Source of the DNA: Rhodoferax sp. | Lineage (GTDB): Bacteria; Pseudomonadota; Gammaproteobacteria; Burkholderiales; Burkholderiaceae_C | Assembly: GCF_030653815.1 (NCBI RefSeq) | Contig: NZ_JAURYQ010000038.1 | Location: 56,837 to 120,836 of the forward strand | Direction of reading: 5' to 3' | Length of the DNA: 64,000 nucleotides | In this document: piece after piece, positions 53,229-61,354 of the stretch | How positions within the stretch are numbered: the first letter of the stretch is position 1 | Layout of the letters: each line of letters starts with the position of its first letter | Position numbers and translations under genes: made by a program | The notes under the pieces: generated by a model | Database searches by the model: none | The model's input: the letters and a program-made list of their open reading frames with translations, nothing else | Told to the model about the DNA's origin: nothing

Positions 53229-53654
53229 ATGGGCATGAATATCGGCTCTGACGAAGGCGAAGACGAGGTGATCTCGGCTATCAACACCACACCCCTGGTG
53301 GACGTGATGCTGGTGTTGCTGATCATTTTTTTGATCACGATTCCAGTAGTGGTGCAGACCCAGAACGTGCGCTTGCCGCAGGAGGTCAATCATCCCCGCC
53401 TGACCAAGCCGGATGACGTCAACATCGCCGTCAATCGGGAAGGTCAGCTGTTCTGGAACGAACTGCACATGAAAAGCGACGGGGACTTGCTGGAGCGGCT
53501 CAAGTCGGTGTCTTCCCGGCAGCCGCAACCGGAAGTCCACATACGTGGCGACCAGCGCACACCCTATGAGCACATCGCCAAGGTGATTCTGGCCTGCCAG
53601 CGGGCTGGCATCGCAAAAGTGGGATTCATTACCGAGCCACCGCCGAAGGGCTGA
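53229..53654 (+). CDS. exbD: ExbD/TolR-family protein 1
   Basis: This 141-residue protein has a single N-terminal helix with the conserved Asp in NTTPLVDVMLVLLIIF (about residue 25) and a periplasmic TolR-like domain. It is the first of two adjacent ExbD paralogues, which may form a mixed dimer in the ExbB ring. Confidence 0.92.
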   Translation: MGMNIGSDEGEDEVISAINTTPLVDVMLVLLIIFLITIPVVVQTQNVRLPQEVNHPRLTKPDDVNIAVNREGQLFWNELHMKSDGDLLERLKSVSSRQPQPEVHIRGDQRTPYEHIAKVILACQRAGIAKVGFITEPPPKG

Positions 53655-53667
53655 TCAGGAGTCACTG

Positions 53668-54090
53668 ATGCGCAAGAAAAAAAACAAACCGGGCGAAGCG
53701 GACATCATGTCCGAAATTAACACCACACCCTTGATCGACGTGATGCTGGTTTTGCTCATCATGTTCATCATTACCATTCCGGTCCAGTTGCATTCGGTGA
53801 AGATGAACATGCCGGTAGCCAGCAATGTTCCGCCGACCCAGCCTCCGGTGGTCGTGAAAATCAATCTTGACGACCAGGGCGGTATCCTGTGGGATGGTTT
53901 GCCGGTGCCCTTTGGCCCACCCTTGGACCGGATGATGCTGCAACTCGCCGAAATGCCGGATCAGCCCGAGGTCCATCTCAAACCCACCAAACTCACCGAA
54001 TACCGTCATGTGGCCGCAGTCATGGCATCTGCCCAGCGCATAGGTGTTACAAGGATCGGCATTGTGGGTAATGAACGATTCATTCCCTGA
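53668..54090 (+). CDS. exbD: ExbD/TolR-family protein 2
   Basis: This 140-residue paralogue has NTTPLIDVMLVLLIMF with the proton-carrying Asp. It is clearly diverged from the preceding ExbD in the periplasmic part. It starts 13 bases after the first. Paired exbD genes occur in several TonB systems dedicated to large or hydrophobic substrates. Confidence 0.92.
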   Translation: MRKKKNKPGEADIMSEINTTPLIDVMLVLLIMFIITIPVQLHSVKMNMPVASNVPPTQPPVVVKINLDDQGGILWDGLPVPFGPPLDRMMLQLAEMPDQPEVHLKPTKLTEYRHVAAVMASAQRIGVTRIGIVGNERFIP

Positions 54091-54101
54091 GCTTTTCAAT
54101 C

Positions 54102-55346
54102 ATGACAAATGTCCGAAAACTGGCAGCACTGACGCTCGCCTTCCTGCTGTCGCTGTCAGTCTATCTGGCGCCGGGGCACACCCAGCAGGAAACGCTGCGA
54201 GCCCAGGTGTTGCTGCCCCTGCAGGCGGTCCAGGAATTAAGCAGGCAAAACAAGAACGCTGAGGCAATCAGACGTTTTGCCGAGGTCGATGCGCTTGCCG
54301 CCGTCAATCCACTTGAAGTCTTCACCATCGAACGCCAGCGCGCGGTCGTGCTGGTGGCAGTCGGGGATTCAGCGGCCGCAGCCAGGGCGTTGGACAAGGC
54401 GCTACAAACCGGGCGCGGCGCTTTGCCCGACCGTCTGGTCCTGATGGAGCATCTGGTGCTTATCCAGTACCGTGCCAGTATGTACTCCGATGCTGCCCAG
54501 TGGGCAGGGCGTTACCTCGCCTTGGGTGGTCAGCGCGAGCAGTTGCGCCAGGTGCAGGCCCAGGCCTTGTACCTGTCAGGCCAATATCAGCAAGCTGTCG
54601 AGGTCCTTCAGCAGCGTCTGCAGGCTGATTTGGCGGCCCGGCGGGTGCCTGAGGAAGTTGAGCTCCGGCTACTCGCCAGCGCCTACCAGCAACTGAAAAA
54701 CGAGACCGGCTACGTGGAGACCCTAGAGACACTGGTGCATTTTTATCCGGGGCCGGAAGTCTGGGCCGATTTGCTTTATCGAGTGATGCAACGGCCGGAT
54801 TTTCCGAGCTATCTTGAGATCGATGTGCGCCGGCTGATGTTGGCTGTTGGTGCTATGGGCAGTGCCGCCGACTTCCTGGACTACGCCCAGCTCGCGCTGA
54901 GCGCGGGTTACCCAGTCGAGGCGCGCAAGGTGCTGGAGGCGGCCAGGGGTGTCGACAAGCCGGCCGCGCCGCAGGATGACGCCAAGCTCAACACACTGCT
55001 GGCCCAGGCCATGCATACGCAGATCGAGGATGACAAGCAATTGTCCCAGGTCGACGCGCAATTGGCCAAGGCTCGCGACGGAAATCCATTCGTCAACATG
55101 GGGCTCAACCTTGCCTTTGGAAACCACGCGTCGCGCGGGGCTGAACTGATCGCGCAAGGCATCGAGAAAGGCGGACTGCGCCAGCCCGACGCGGCGCGCC
55201 TGCGCCTGGCCTACGCCTACCACATTGCTGGCCAGCGGGATAAGTCCCGCGCCGTCTTTGAAACGTTGACAGGTTCATCCGCCGAAGCGGCGCTGGCACG
55301 ACTTTGGCTGTTGCACCTTGATGTCGTGCCTTGGAAGCCCGCTTGA
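54102..55346 (+). CDS. Exported TPR-like helical-repeat protein of the TonB operon
   Basis: This 414-residue protein has a signal peptide (about 1-28, AFLLSLSVYLAPGHTQ). A chain of paired helices follows with TPR-like features (AAQWAGRYLALGG, LYLSGQYQQAVEVLQQRL, AYAYHIAGQRDKSRAVFETL). It lies between exbD and the receptor gene and is probably periplasmic. TPR proteins of this kind in TonB operons are thought to help the receptor or TonB, but its role is not established. Confidence 0.8.
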   Translation: MTNVRKLAALTLAFLLSLSVYLAPGHTQQETLRAQVLLPLQAVQELSRQNKNAEAIRRFAEVDALAAVNPLEVFTIERQRAVVLVAVGDSAAAARALDKALQTGRGALPDRLVLMEHLVLIQYRASMYSDAAQWAGRYLALGGQREQLRQVQAQALYLSGQYQQAVEVLQQRLQADLAARRVPEEVELRLLASAYQQLKNETGYVETLETLVHFYPGPEVWADLLYRVMQRPDFPSYLEIDVRRLMLAVGAMGSAADFLDYAQLALSAGYPVEARKVLEAARGVDKPAAPQDDAKLNTLLAQAMHTQIEDDKQLSQVDAQLAKARDGNPFVNMGLNLAFGNHASRGAELIAQGIEKGGLRQPDAARLRLAYAYHIAGQRDKSRAVFETLTGSSAEAALARLWLLHLDVVPWKPA

Positions 55347-55385
55347 TTCATTTTTCCCGTTGATCGTAAAACCCAGGAGACTAAA

Positions 55386-57635
55386 GTGAGAAATTTCAAT
55401 CAAACGCCCAGCCGACATTTTGCGCGGCGTGCCGTGCCCGCGTGCGTCGTGGCCTTGCTGGCCTCGGTGTCGCAAGCTCAGGAAGCGCCCGAACCCAAGG
55501 TCGATGAAGTGCTGGTGACTGCGCAAAAGCGCAGTCAGCGCCTGCAGGACGTGCCAATTGCGATTTCAGCGCTGTCAGGCAGCCAGCTCGAAAGTCGCAA
55601 CATCGGTAGCGTGGCTGATTTGGGCTCAATTTCGCCCAATCTAACGGTATCGTCCACGCCCGGTAACGCCACAGCGTCCCAAGTGGCGATCCGCGGTGGC
55701 GTCACGATCAACCCGGCCCTGTACTGGGACACCTCGGTGGGCATGTATGTCGACGGCGTCTACATGGGCAAGAGCCAGGGCTCGGTGTTCAAGATGGTCG
55801 ACCTCGAGCGTGTCGAGGTGTTGCGCGGGCCACAGGGCACGCTGTATGGTCGCAACAGCATGTCGGGCGCCATCAACTTCATCACGCGCAAGCCTTCGGG
55901 TGAGTTCGGTGGTGATGTGTCGGTGAGTCTGGGTAGCTTCAACGAACGCGTCGTAAAAGCCGCGATTGATCTGCCCAAGGCCGGCATTGCCAGCATTTCC
56001 CTGGGCCTGCGTACCGAAGACCGAGACGGTTGGGTCAAGACCACTCCGGGCAGCAGTGTCAGCGAGCTCAATGGCACGCACCAGAACCAGGCCCGCCTGG
56101 CGGTGAACCTCGACATCTCGCCCACCCTGCAAGTCGATTACCGCTTCGATGCCAGCAAGGTCGATGCCACGTCGATGCATTCTCAGTTGTACCGTGCCGA
56201 CATCCCGGCGCTGGCGCCCTATGTATTCCAGAATCGCCAGACGGTCGCCAGCGTCGATGGCCCGGAGCAGGAAAAATCGGACGTTCAAGGGCACTCCCTG
56301 ACGCTGGACTGGAAGCTTAATGGCAACAACAGCCTCAAATCGATTACTTCGCTGCGCACCATGAAGTGGGATAACGGCCTGGATCTCGACGGGTCGCCGC
56401 TGCCGATCGCGCACGCCGAGCGTATCTCGGATTACAAGCAGTGGTCTCAGGAGCTGCAATGGGTTGGTTCTTCGGGTGACCTGAATTATGTGATGGGGGG
56501 GTACTTATTTGGCGATGACGGCACCACCAAGAACCCTCAGCAGTACTTTGGCGGCAATTTCAATGCTGACTCCAACTATGGATTCAGCACCAAGTCGCAG
56601 GCCTTGTTTGGCCAGGTTGATTACAAGCTGTCGGACCGCTGGACTTTGACCGGTGGCTTGCGTCACACACGCGAGACCAAGACCATTGACCGTGACATCG
56701 CCTTCAGCTTTGCCCCCAGCGCGCCCTATAACCCGCTGATTCCCGTGGGTACCCACGGTCAGGCCACCTTCAGTGCCACCAGTCCGCTGCTGGTGGCCGC
56801 GTTCAAGGTCAACGACAGCACCAATGTGTATGCCAAGTATGCCGAAGGCTTTAAGAGTGGCGGCTTCAACGGTGAGCACGGTGATCTGAGTTCGTCGACA
56901 GCAGCCAATATTGCCGAGGTCCTGACCCCGTTCCGCCCTGAGAAGCAAAAGACCTATGAGTTGGGTCTGAAAACGAATTTTGCTGGTGGCCGTGGCCAGT
57001 TCAACGCGGCGGTTTTCCAGAACGAAATTGACGACCTGCAGTTGTCCATCTTCACCGCCAACGGTGCAGCGGCTTCGGTGATTCGCAATGCGGGCAAGGC
57101 GAGCACGCGCGGTTTTGAGTTGGAAGCGACCTATGCTCCCTCAAGTGCCTTGCGTTTGCAGGCAAGTTACGGTTACCTGGATGCCAAGTACAAGGAATTC
57201 ATCGACGCTGGTGTGAACGTGGCCGACAACCGCGCCTTTGTTCATGCCCCCAAGAATTCCTTCATGCTGGGACTGGACTGGCTGGTGGCACAAACCGGCT
57301 GGGGCCCGCTTCGCCTGCAGGGTGATTACACCTTCACCGACGCGTTCTACGCCTACCCTTACCAGCTGCAGTCCAGTGGTCCGAACTACAACCCGGCCGC
57401 TGCCGTCGCTGGCAACACCCGGGTCGAGTCCAATGGCATGCTCAACGCCCGTTTGATCCTGAGTGACATGAAGACTTCTTATGGCAAGGTGCAATTGTCC
57501 CTGTGGGGCCGCAACCTGACCAACGCCGACCACATTGACAACTTCATCGACTTCGGCCCTGGCTTTGGCAATCTGACCCAGGCCTATTTCAACCAGCCAC
57601 GCATGGTTGGCTTGTCCGCTGCACTCAAGTGGTAA
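55386..57635 (+). CDS. TonB-dependent outer-membrane receptor
   Basis: This 749-residue receptor has a signal peptide, a TonB-box-like DEVLVTAQK (near 39-47), a plug domain (VEVLRGPQGTLYGRNSMSGAINF) and a C-terminal beta-barrel ending in LSAALKW, the expected aromatic end. It starts at GTG with an AGGAG site. It resembles the FecA/BfrA-like receptors abundant in steroid- and hydrocarbon-degrading bacteria. Import of a steroid or a carrier complex is inferred from context. An iron-chelate role is the main alternative. Confidence 0.92.
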   Translation: MRNFNQTPSRHFARRAVPACVVALLASVSQAQEAPEPKVDEVLVTAQKRSQRLQDVPIAISALSGSQLESRNIGSVADLGSISPNLTVSSTPGNATASQVAIRGGVTINPALYWDTSVGMYVDGVYMGKSQGSVFKMVDLERVEVLRGPQGTLYGRNSMSGAINFITRKPSGEFGGDVSVSLGSFNERVVKAAIDLPKAGIASISLGLRTEDRDGWVKTTPGSSVSELNGTHQNQARLAVNLDISPTLQVDYRFDASKVDATSMHSQLYRADIPALAPYVFQNRQTVASVDGPEQEKSDVQGHSLTLDWKLNGNNSLKSITSLRTMKWDNGLDLDGSPLPIAHAERISDYKQWSQELQWVGSSGDLNYVMGGYLFGDDGTTKNPQQYFGGNFNADSNYGFSTKSQALFGQVDYKLSDRWTLTGGLRHTRETKTIDRDIAFSFAPSAPYNPLIPVGTHGQATFSATSPLLVAAFKVNDSTNVYAKYAEGFKSGGFNGEHGDLSSSTAANIAEVLTPFRPEKQKTYELGLKTNFAGGRGQFNAAVFQNEIDDLQLSIFTANGAAASVIRNAGKASTRGFELEATYAPSSALRLQASYGYLDAKYKEFIDAGVNVADNRAFVHAPKNSFMLGLDWLVAQTGWGPLRLQGDYTFTDAFYAYPYQLQSSGPNYNPAAAVAGNTRVESNGMLNARLILSDMKTSYGKVQLSLWGRNLTNADHIDNFIDFGPGFGNLTQAYFNQPRMVGLSAALKW

Positions 57636-57665
57636 CGTAAGCGGTGGTTGATCGCCGAGATGAAC

Positions 57666-57687
57666 GACGCGCCCTATCGGGCGCGTC
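57666..57687. terminator. GC-rich hairpin after the receptor gene
   Basis: GACGCGCCC and GGGCGCGTC pair perfectly around TATC. It lies 30 bases after the receptor stop, before the convergent 2-hydroxyacid dehydrogenase gene. No clear T run follows. A second perfect dyad (GGTCGACT ga AGTCGACC) lies at 57768-57785. Confidence 0.55.
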
Positions 57688-57858
57688 CAAAGGTCATTAC
57701 GAGGCCCGTACCCGGCTCAATACCGCGCACTGACCTTGAACCCTGTGGGGCAACTTCAGTCTGAGATGGTCGACTGAAGTCGACCTCACAACGAGTCCAA
57801 ACGCCATGTTCATGGAAGAGGCGCAACACATGGCAGCCTCACGCCATTCAAAAAATAC

Positions 57859-58791
57859 TTAAACCACTGGCGCCGACACAGGCAGCCCATCAAAATGCGC
57901 GGCCAGGTTGTCAAATGTCAGCTCCAGCATGGCTTGCACGGTGGCACCCGTGGTGCTCGCCATGTGCGGTGTCAACACCACGTTGTCGAGCCCCAGCAGT
58001 CCGGCAGGAACACGCGGCTCGTCGCAAAACACGTCGAGGCCCGCGGCCAGAATCTTGCGTTCGCGCAGGGCCTGCACCAGCGCATCCTCATCGACGATGG
58101 CGCCGCGCGCCACGTTGACCAGAACGCCCGCCGGGCCAAGCGCGGCAAGGACTTCAGCGTTGATCAACGCGCGCGTGGCAGGGCCCGCGCTGGCGCACAC
58201 CACAAGAAAGTCAACACTGGCCGCCAGGGTCAGCACATCGTCGCACCAGCGATAGGCCACGTCGGTCTTGGGCGTGCGCCCGGTGTAGGCAATGCGCATG
58301 CCAAACGCCAGCGCCCGCACCGCCACCGCCCGGCCGATACGGCCCAGACCGACGATGCCCAGGCGAGCGCCAAAGACACGTTGCGTCATCGGGTGCCGCC
58401 CTGCTGACCAGTCCCCCCGCCGCACAAACCGGTCGGCGCTTGCCACCTGACGCGCGGCCGAAAGCAACAGCGCCATGGCGAAGTCGGCAATGTCCTCGGT
58501 CGATAGGCCCGGTGTATGGGTGACGCAGATGCCGCGCTCGCGCGCAGCCTCGATGTCGATGCCGTCGTAGCCGACCCCCAGCACCGAAATGATCTCAAGC
58601 GCCGGCAAGCGGGTCATCAGTTCCCGCGTGACCACCGACTCGCCAGTGGCCACCATGCCGCGCAGCAGGGGTGCGAGCGCCTGCAGGCCAGCGGCGTCGA
58701 GTTGCTCATGTTCATGACAATCGAAACGCGCGCGCAGGCGCTCGATCAAGGTTTCGGGCAAGCGGGAGAGCAGCAGGACATTGGGCTTCAT
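57859..58791 (-). CDS. D-2-hydroxyacid dehydrogenase (GhrB/HPR type)
   Basis: This 310-residue enzyme has the NAD(P) motif GLGRIG (148-153), the catalytic Arg in NVARGAIVDE, and the Glu/His pair in DEP and LTPHMAS. It interconverts a 2-keto acid and a D-2-hydroxy acid. It is the last of three minus-strand genes (TauD-like, class II aldolase, this gene), which together suggest a small oxygenated-acid pathway that I cannot name. Confidence 0.92.
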   Translation of the reverse strand: MKPNVLLLSRLPETLIERLRARFDCHEHEQLDAAGLQALAPLLRGMVATGESVVTRELMTRLPALEIISVLGVGYDGIDIEAARERGICVTHTPGLSTEDIADFAMALLLSAARQVASADRFVRRGDWSAGRHPMTQRVFGARLGIVGLGRIGRAVAVRALAFGMRIAYTGRTPKTDVAYRWCDDVLTLAASVDFLVVCASAGPATRALINAEVLAALGPAGVLVNVARGAIVDEDALVQALRERKILAAGLDVFCDEPRVPAGLLGLDNVVLTPHMASTTGATVQAMLELTFDNLAAHFDGLPVSAPVV

Positions 58792-58794
58792 CGT

Positions 58795-59562
58795 TCATTC
58801 CAGCACGGTGGGGTCGCGGCGGATTTCCTCGCGGGCCATGGCCTCCCACAAGAAAGGAAAACCGTTTGCATCGGTGCGCTGTCCGGTCGCGGTGGCAACC
58901 TCGGCGGGCAGCGGCACGCCACCGCCGAGCATTTCGACGCGCCACGCCATGCGGCAACGCCACTCCAGCGTGATGGCCCGCAGGTGGGCCTGGCGCAGTC
59001 CATTGGCCACCAGCAAGACGCCGTGGTTCGCCAGCAGCGCCCACTTGTCCGCGCCGAGCGCGTCTGCTGCGGCGCGGCCCAACGCACCGTCCTCCACCGT
59101 GCCGCGGTATTCGTCATAACGCACCGGATCGGTGTCGACCAGCGCCGAGGTCTGGTCGTAGATCGGTGGCACCCGCCCCACCGCCGACCACACCGAGCCC
59201 CACTCGGGATGGTTGTGAATCACCACGCTGACATCGTGGCGCGCGGCATGCACATCCATGTGCAGGTTGATGGCTGGGGTGATGTTCCACTCGCCTTCGA
59301 TGACCTTGCCTTGCTGGTCGAGCCGCAAAATGTCGGAGGCCGTCACTTCACCCCAGGTCAGTTCCCAGGGGTTGGCCAGGTAAGTGCCGTCGTCCTGGCG
59401 CACCGTGATGTGGCCGGCAATGTGGTCGTTGTAGCCCTCCCGATACAGCATCCGGCACTGCAGCGCGACCTGCTGTTGCGGCGTCAGGCTGGGCAGCAGC
59501 GCATGCCGACCCGGGCGCGGGGCATAGCGGGCCAGCAAATTGTTATTCACACCATCGATCAT
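58795..59562 (-). CDS. Class II aldolase/adducin-family protein
   Basis: This 255-residue protein has the zinc ligands in HNHPEWGSVW and LLANHGVLL, with the opening LYREGYNDHIAGHITVR. Family members are fuculose- or ribulose-phosphate aldolases or decarboxylating or dehydrating enzymes on 2-keto substrates. The start is set at ATG 59562, preceded by an AAGGAG site. It starts 46 bases after the TauD gene and ends 3 bases before the dehydrogenase start. Confidence 0.9.
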   Translation of the reverse strand: MIDGVNNNLLARYAPRPGRHALLPSLTPQQQVALQCRMLYREGYNDHIAGHITVRQDDGTYLANPWELTWGEVTASDILRLDQQGKVIEGEWNITPAINLHMDVHAARHDVSVVIHNHPEWGSVWSAVGRVPPIYDQTSALVDTDPVRYDEYRGTVEDGALGRAAADALGADKWALLANHGVLLVANGLRQAHLRAITLEWRCRMAWRVEMLGGGVPLPAEVATATGQRTDANGFPFLWEAMAREEIRRDPTVLE

Positions 59563-59608
59563 GGCTGTCTCCTTGTTAAGCAAAAAAAGCAGTGGGGTTC
59601 GCCGGCCA

Positions 59609-60448
59609 TCATGCGTGCCACGGCCCGCGCGCAAACACCGAGGCGCGCTGCATGCGCCGCTGATGCGGCTGATAGTCCAGGATGGCGTTGTGCAGCACGC
59701 TGCGGTTGTCCCACAGCACCATGTCGCCGAGCGTCCAGCGATGCCGGAATCCGAATTGAATTTGCTGGCAGTGCGCATGCAAAAAGGCCAGCATCGCTTC
59801 GCTTTCAGCATGGGCCAAACCCTCGATGTGTGTGGTGTAGGTCGGGCTGATGAAGAGCGCCTTGCGGCCCGTCACCGGATGTGTGATGACCATCGGGTGC
59901 AGGTGGCGCCGGTTCATCTGGATGACTTCGAGGTAGCGCTCGTGCGTCACGACGTTTTGGCGCAAGGCGGCCGTCATCGGGCGATTCATGTCGTGCCAGG
60001 CCTCAAGGCTGTCCAGGTAGTGCTTCATGCGCCCGGACAGCGCGTCATAAGCCGTGCTCATGCTGATCCAGCAGGTGTCGCCACCGCAGGGCGGCAGAAT
60101 TTTGGCCTGCGTCATGGTGACGATGGGTGGACTGGGGAGAAAGCTTTCGTCGTGGTGCCACATATCGGCCCGGTCGCCCAGCTTGGAGTCGATGATGGTG
60201 ATCTGCTCGAGGCCTGCACCGAGATTCGGAAAAAAGGTGTGCACTTCGGGTTCGCCAAAATGCGCCGCAATGGCCAGATGTTGCTCGGGTGTCAACGCTG
60301 GAACATGCAGCACGAGGGCTTCATGCTTGACGAGTGCGGTTTCGATCGCCACCAGCGTGTCTGGTGAAAGTCCTTGGCTAAGATCGAGATCAAGCACTTC
60401 GGCGCCAATGGCAGGGCCGAGCGGGCGGACCGTGAGGGGTGATGACAT
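59609..60448 (-). CDS. TauD/TfdA-family Fe(II)/2-oxoglutarate dioxygenase
   Basis: This 279-residue enzyme has the iron-binding His98-x-Asp100 (MWHHDESF), a distal His (RSVLHNAILDY) and a 2-oxoglutarate-binding Arg (QHRRMQR region). The family hydroxylates small acids, sulfonates, ethers or aryloxyacids and splits them oxidatively. With an aldolase and a 2-hydroxyacid dehydrogenase beside it and a divergent TetR gene, it forms a compact unit of unknown substrate. Confidence 0.92.
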   Translation of the reverse strand: MSSPLTVRPLGPAIGAEVLDLDLSQGLSPDTLVAIETALVKHEALVLHVPALTPEQHLAIAAHFGEPEVHTFFPNLGAGLEQITIIDSKLGDRADMWHHDESFLPSPPIVTMTQAKILPPCGGDTCWISMSTAYDALSGRMKHYLDSLEAWHDMNRPMTAALRQNVVTHERYLEVIQMNRRHLHPMVITHPVTGRKALFISPTYTTHIEGLAHAESEAMLAFLHAHCQQIQFGFRHRWTLGDMVLWDNRSVLHNAILDYQPHQRRMQRASVFARGPWHA

Positions 60449-60661
60449 GACAGTCTCCTGATGAATTTGGAATCTTTAAAATTACGGGGCACATGAATCC
60501 AGATGGACCCGCTGCGCGAATCAACGCAGGCAGGAAGTTTAGGAAGCTTGCCGGCATTGCGATAGTCGCTTTTCCGGACAACAAGTCAGCAAGCCAAGTC
60601 GATGATTTAATTGATAAATATGGGATTATTGGCAACCCACGGAGACGACACTCGCATTTCC

Positions 60662-61348
60662 ATGCACAAGAATCGCAACACCCCCATCACGGGCACTTGG
60701 CCGCCGCCGGCGCAGCTTCCCACACCCCGCAAGCGACCGAACCAATCGCGCTCACGCGCGCTGGTCGACGCTGTGGCGCAGGCTTGTCTGCGCATCCTGG
60801 ACGAAGAAGGTGAGGAGGCGCTGACCGTGGCCCGTATCGCGGAGGTGTCAGGCGCCGCCGTCGGCTCCATCTACCAATACTTTCCCAACAAGGACGCCAT
60901 CGTGGCCATGCTGTACGAGCGTGTTCTCGACGAGGAGGCCGGGCAGCTGCTGTTGGTGCGCGAAAGGCTGGTCGGCGCGCCGCTGACCAGCGCCCTGCGC
61001 GAGATCCTGGGCAACATCATTCGTGTTGAGCTGCGGCTTTTCAAATTGAACCAGGCCTTTCATTTGCGTTACCACACGGCGCTCCATCTGGGGATGTGGC
61101 GCGGCCCGTACCAGACGACAAGCGAATTCATCGAAGCGACCTGGCTGCCGCTGCTGCAAATGTATGCGCATGAAATCACCACGCCGCATCCCGCCTTGGC
61201 GGCCTATTTGCTCGGGCAGGGCTTGCGCAGCGTGATCCGGTCGGTGCTGGAGGACATGCCGGTGCAGCTCGAATCTCCAGCATTTCTCGACAGCTTGGTC
61301 GCCATGGCCATGGGTTGCCTGCGGCCACCAGAACCGGCTAATCAATAG
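60662..61348 (+). CDS. TetR-family transcription regulator
   Basis: This 228-residue protein has an N-terminal helix-turn-helix (ARIAEVSGAAVGSIYQYF, about 58-75) and a helical ligand-binding domain. It is divergent from the TauD-like gene across about 210 bases, so it probably represses that unit and responds to its substrate. The start is uncertain. An ATG at 60620 is also in frame, and neither has a strong ribosome-binding site. Confidence 0.85.
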   Translation: MHKNRNTPITGTWPPPAQLPTPRKRPNQSRSRALVDAVAQACLRILDEEGEEALTVARIAEVSGAAVGSIYQYFPNKDAIVAMLYERVLDEEAGQLLLVRERLVGAPLTSALREILGNIIRVELRLFKLNQAFHLRYHTALHLGMWRGPYQTTSEFIEATWLPLLQMYAHEITTPHPALAAYLLGQGLRSVIRSVLEDMPVQLESPAFLDSLVAMAMGCLRPPEPANQ

Positions 61349-61354
61349 AGCGTC

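Noticed and set aside
60449..60661. Search for a tenth regulon box between the TauD-like and TetR genes
   Set aside because: A GGACAA half-site exists near 60577, but no partner half-site lies at the right spacing.
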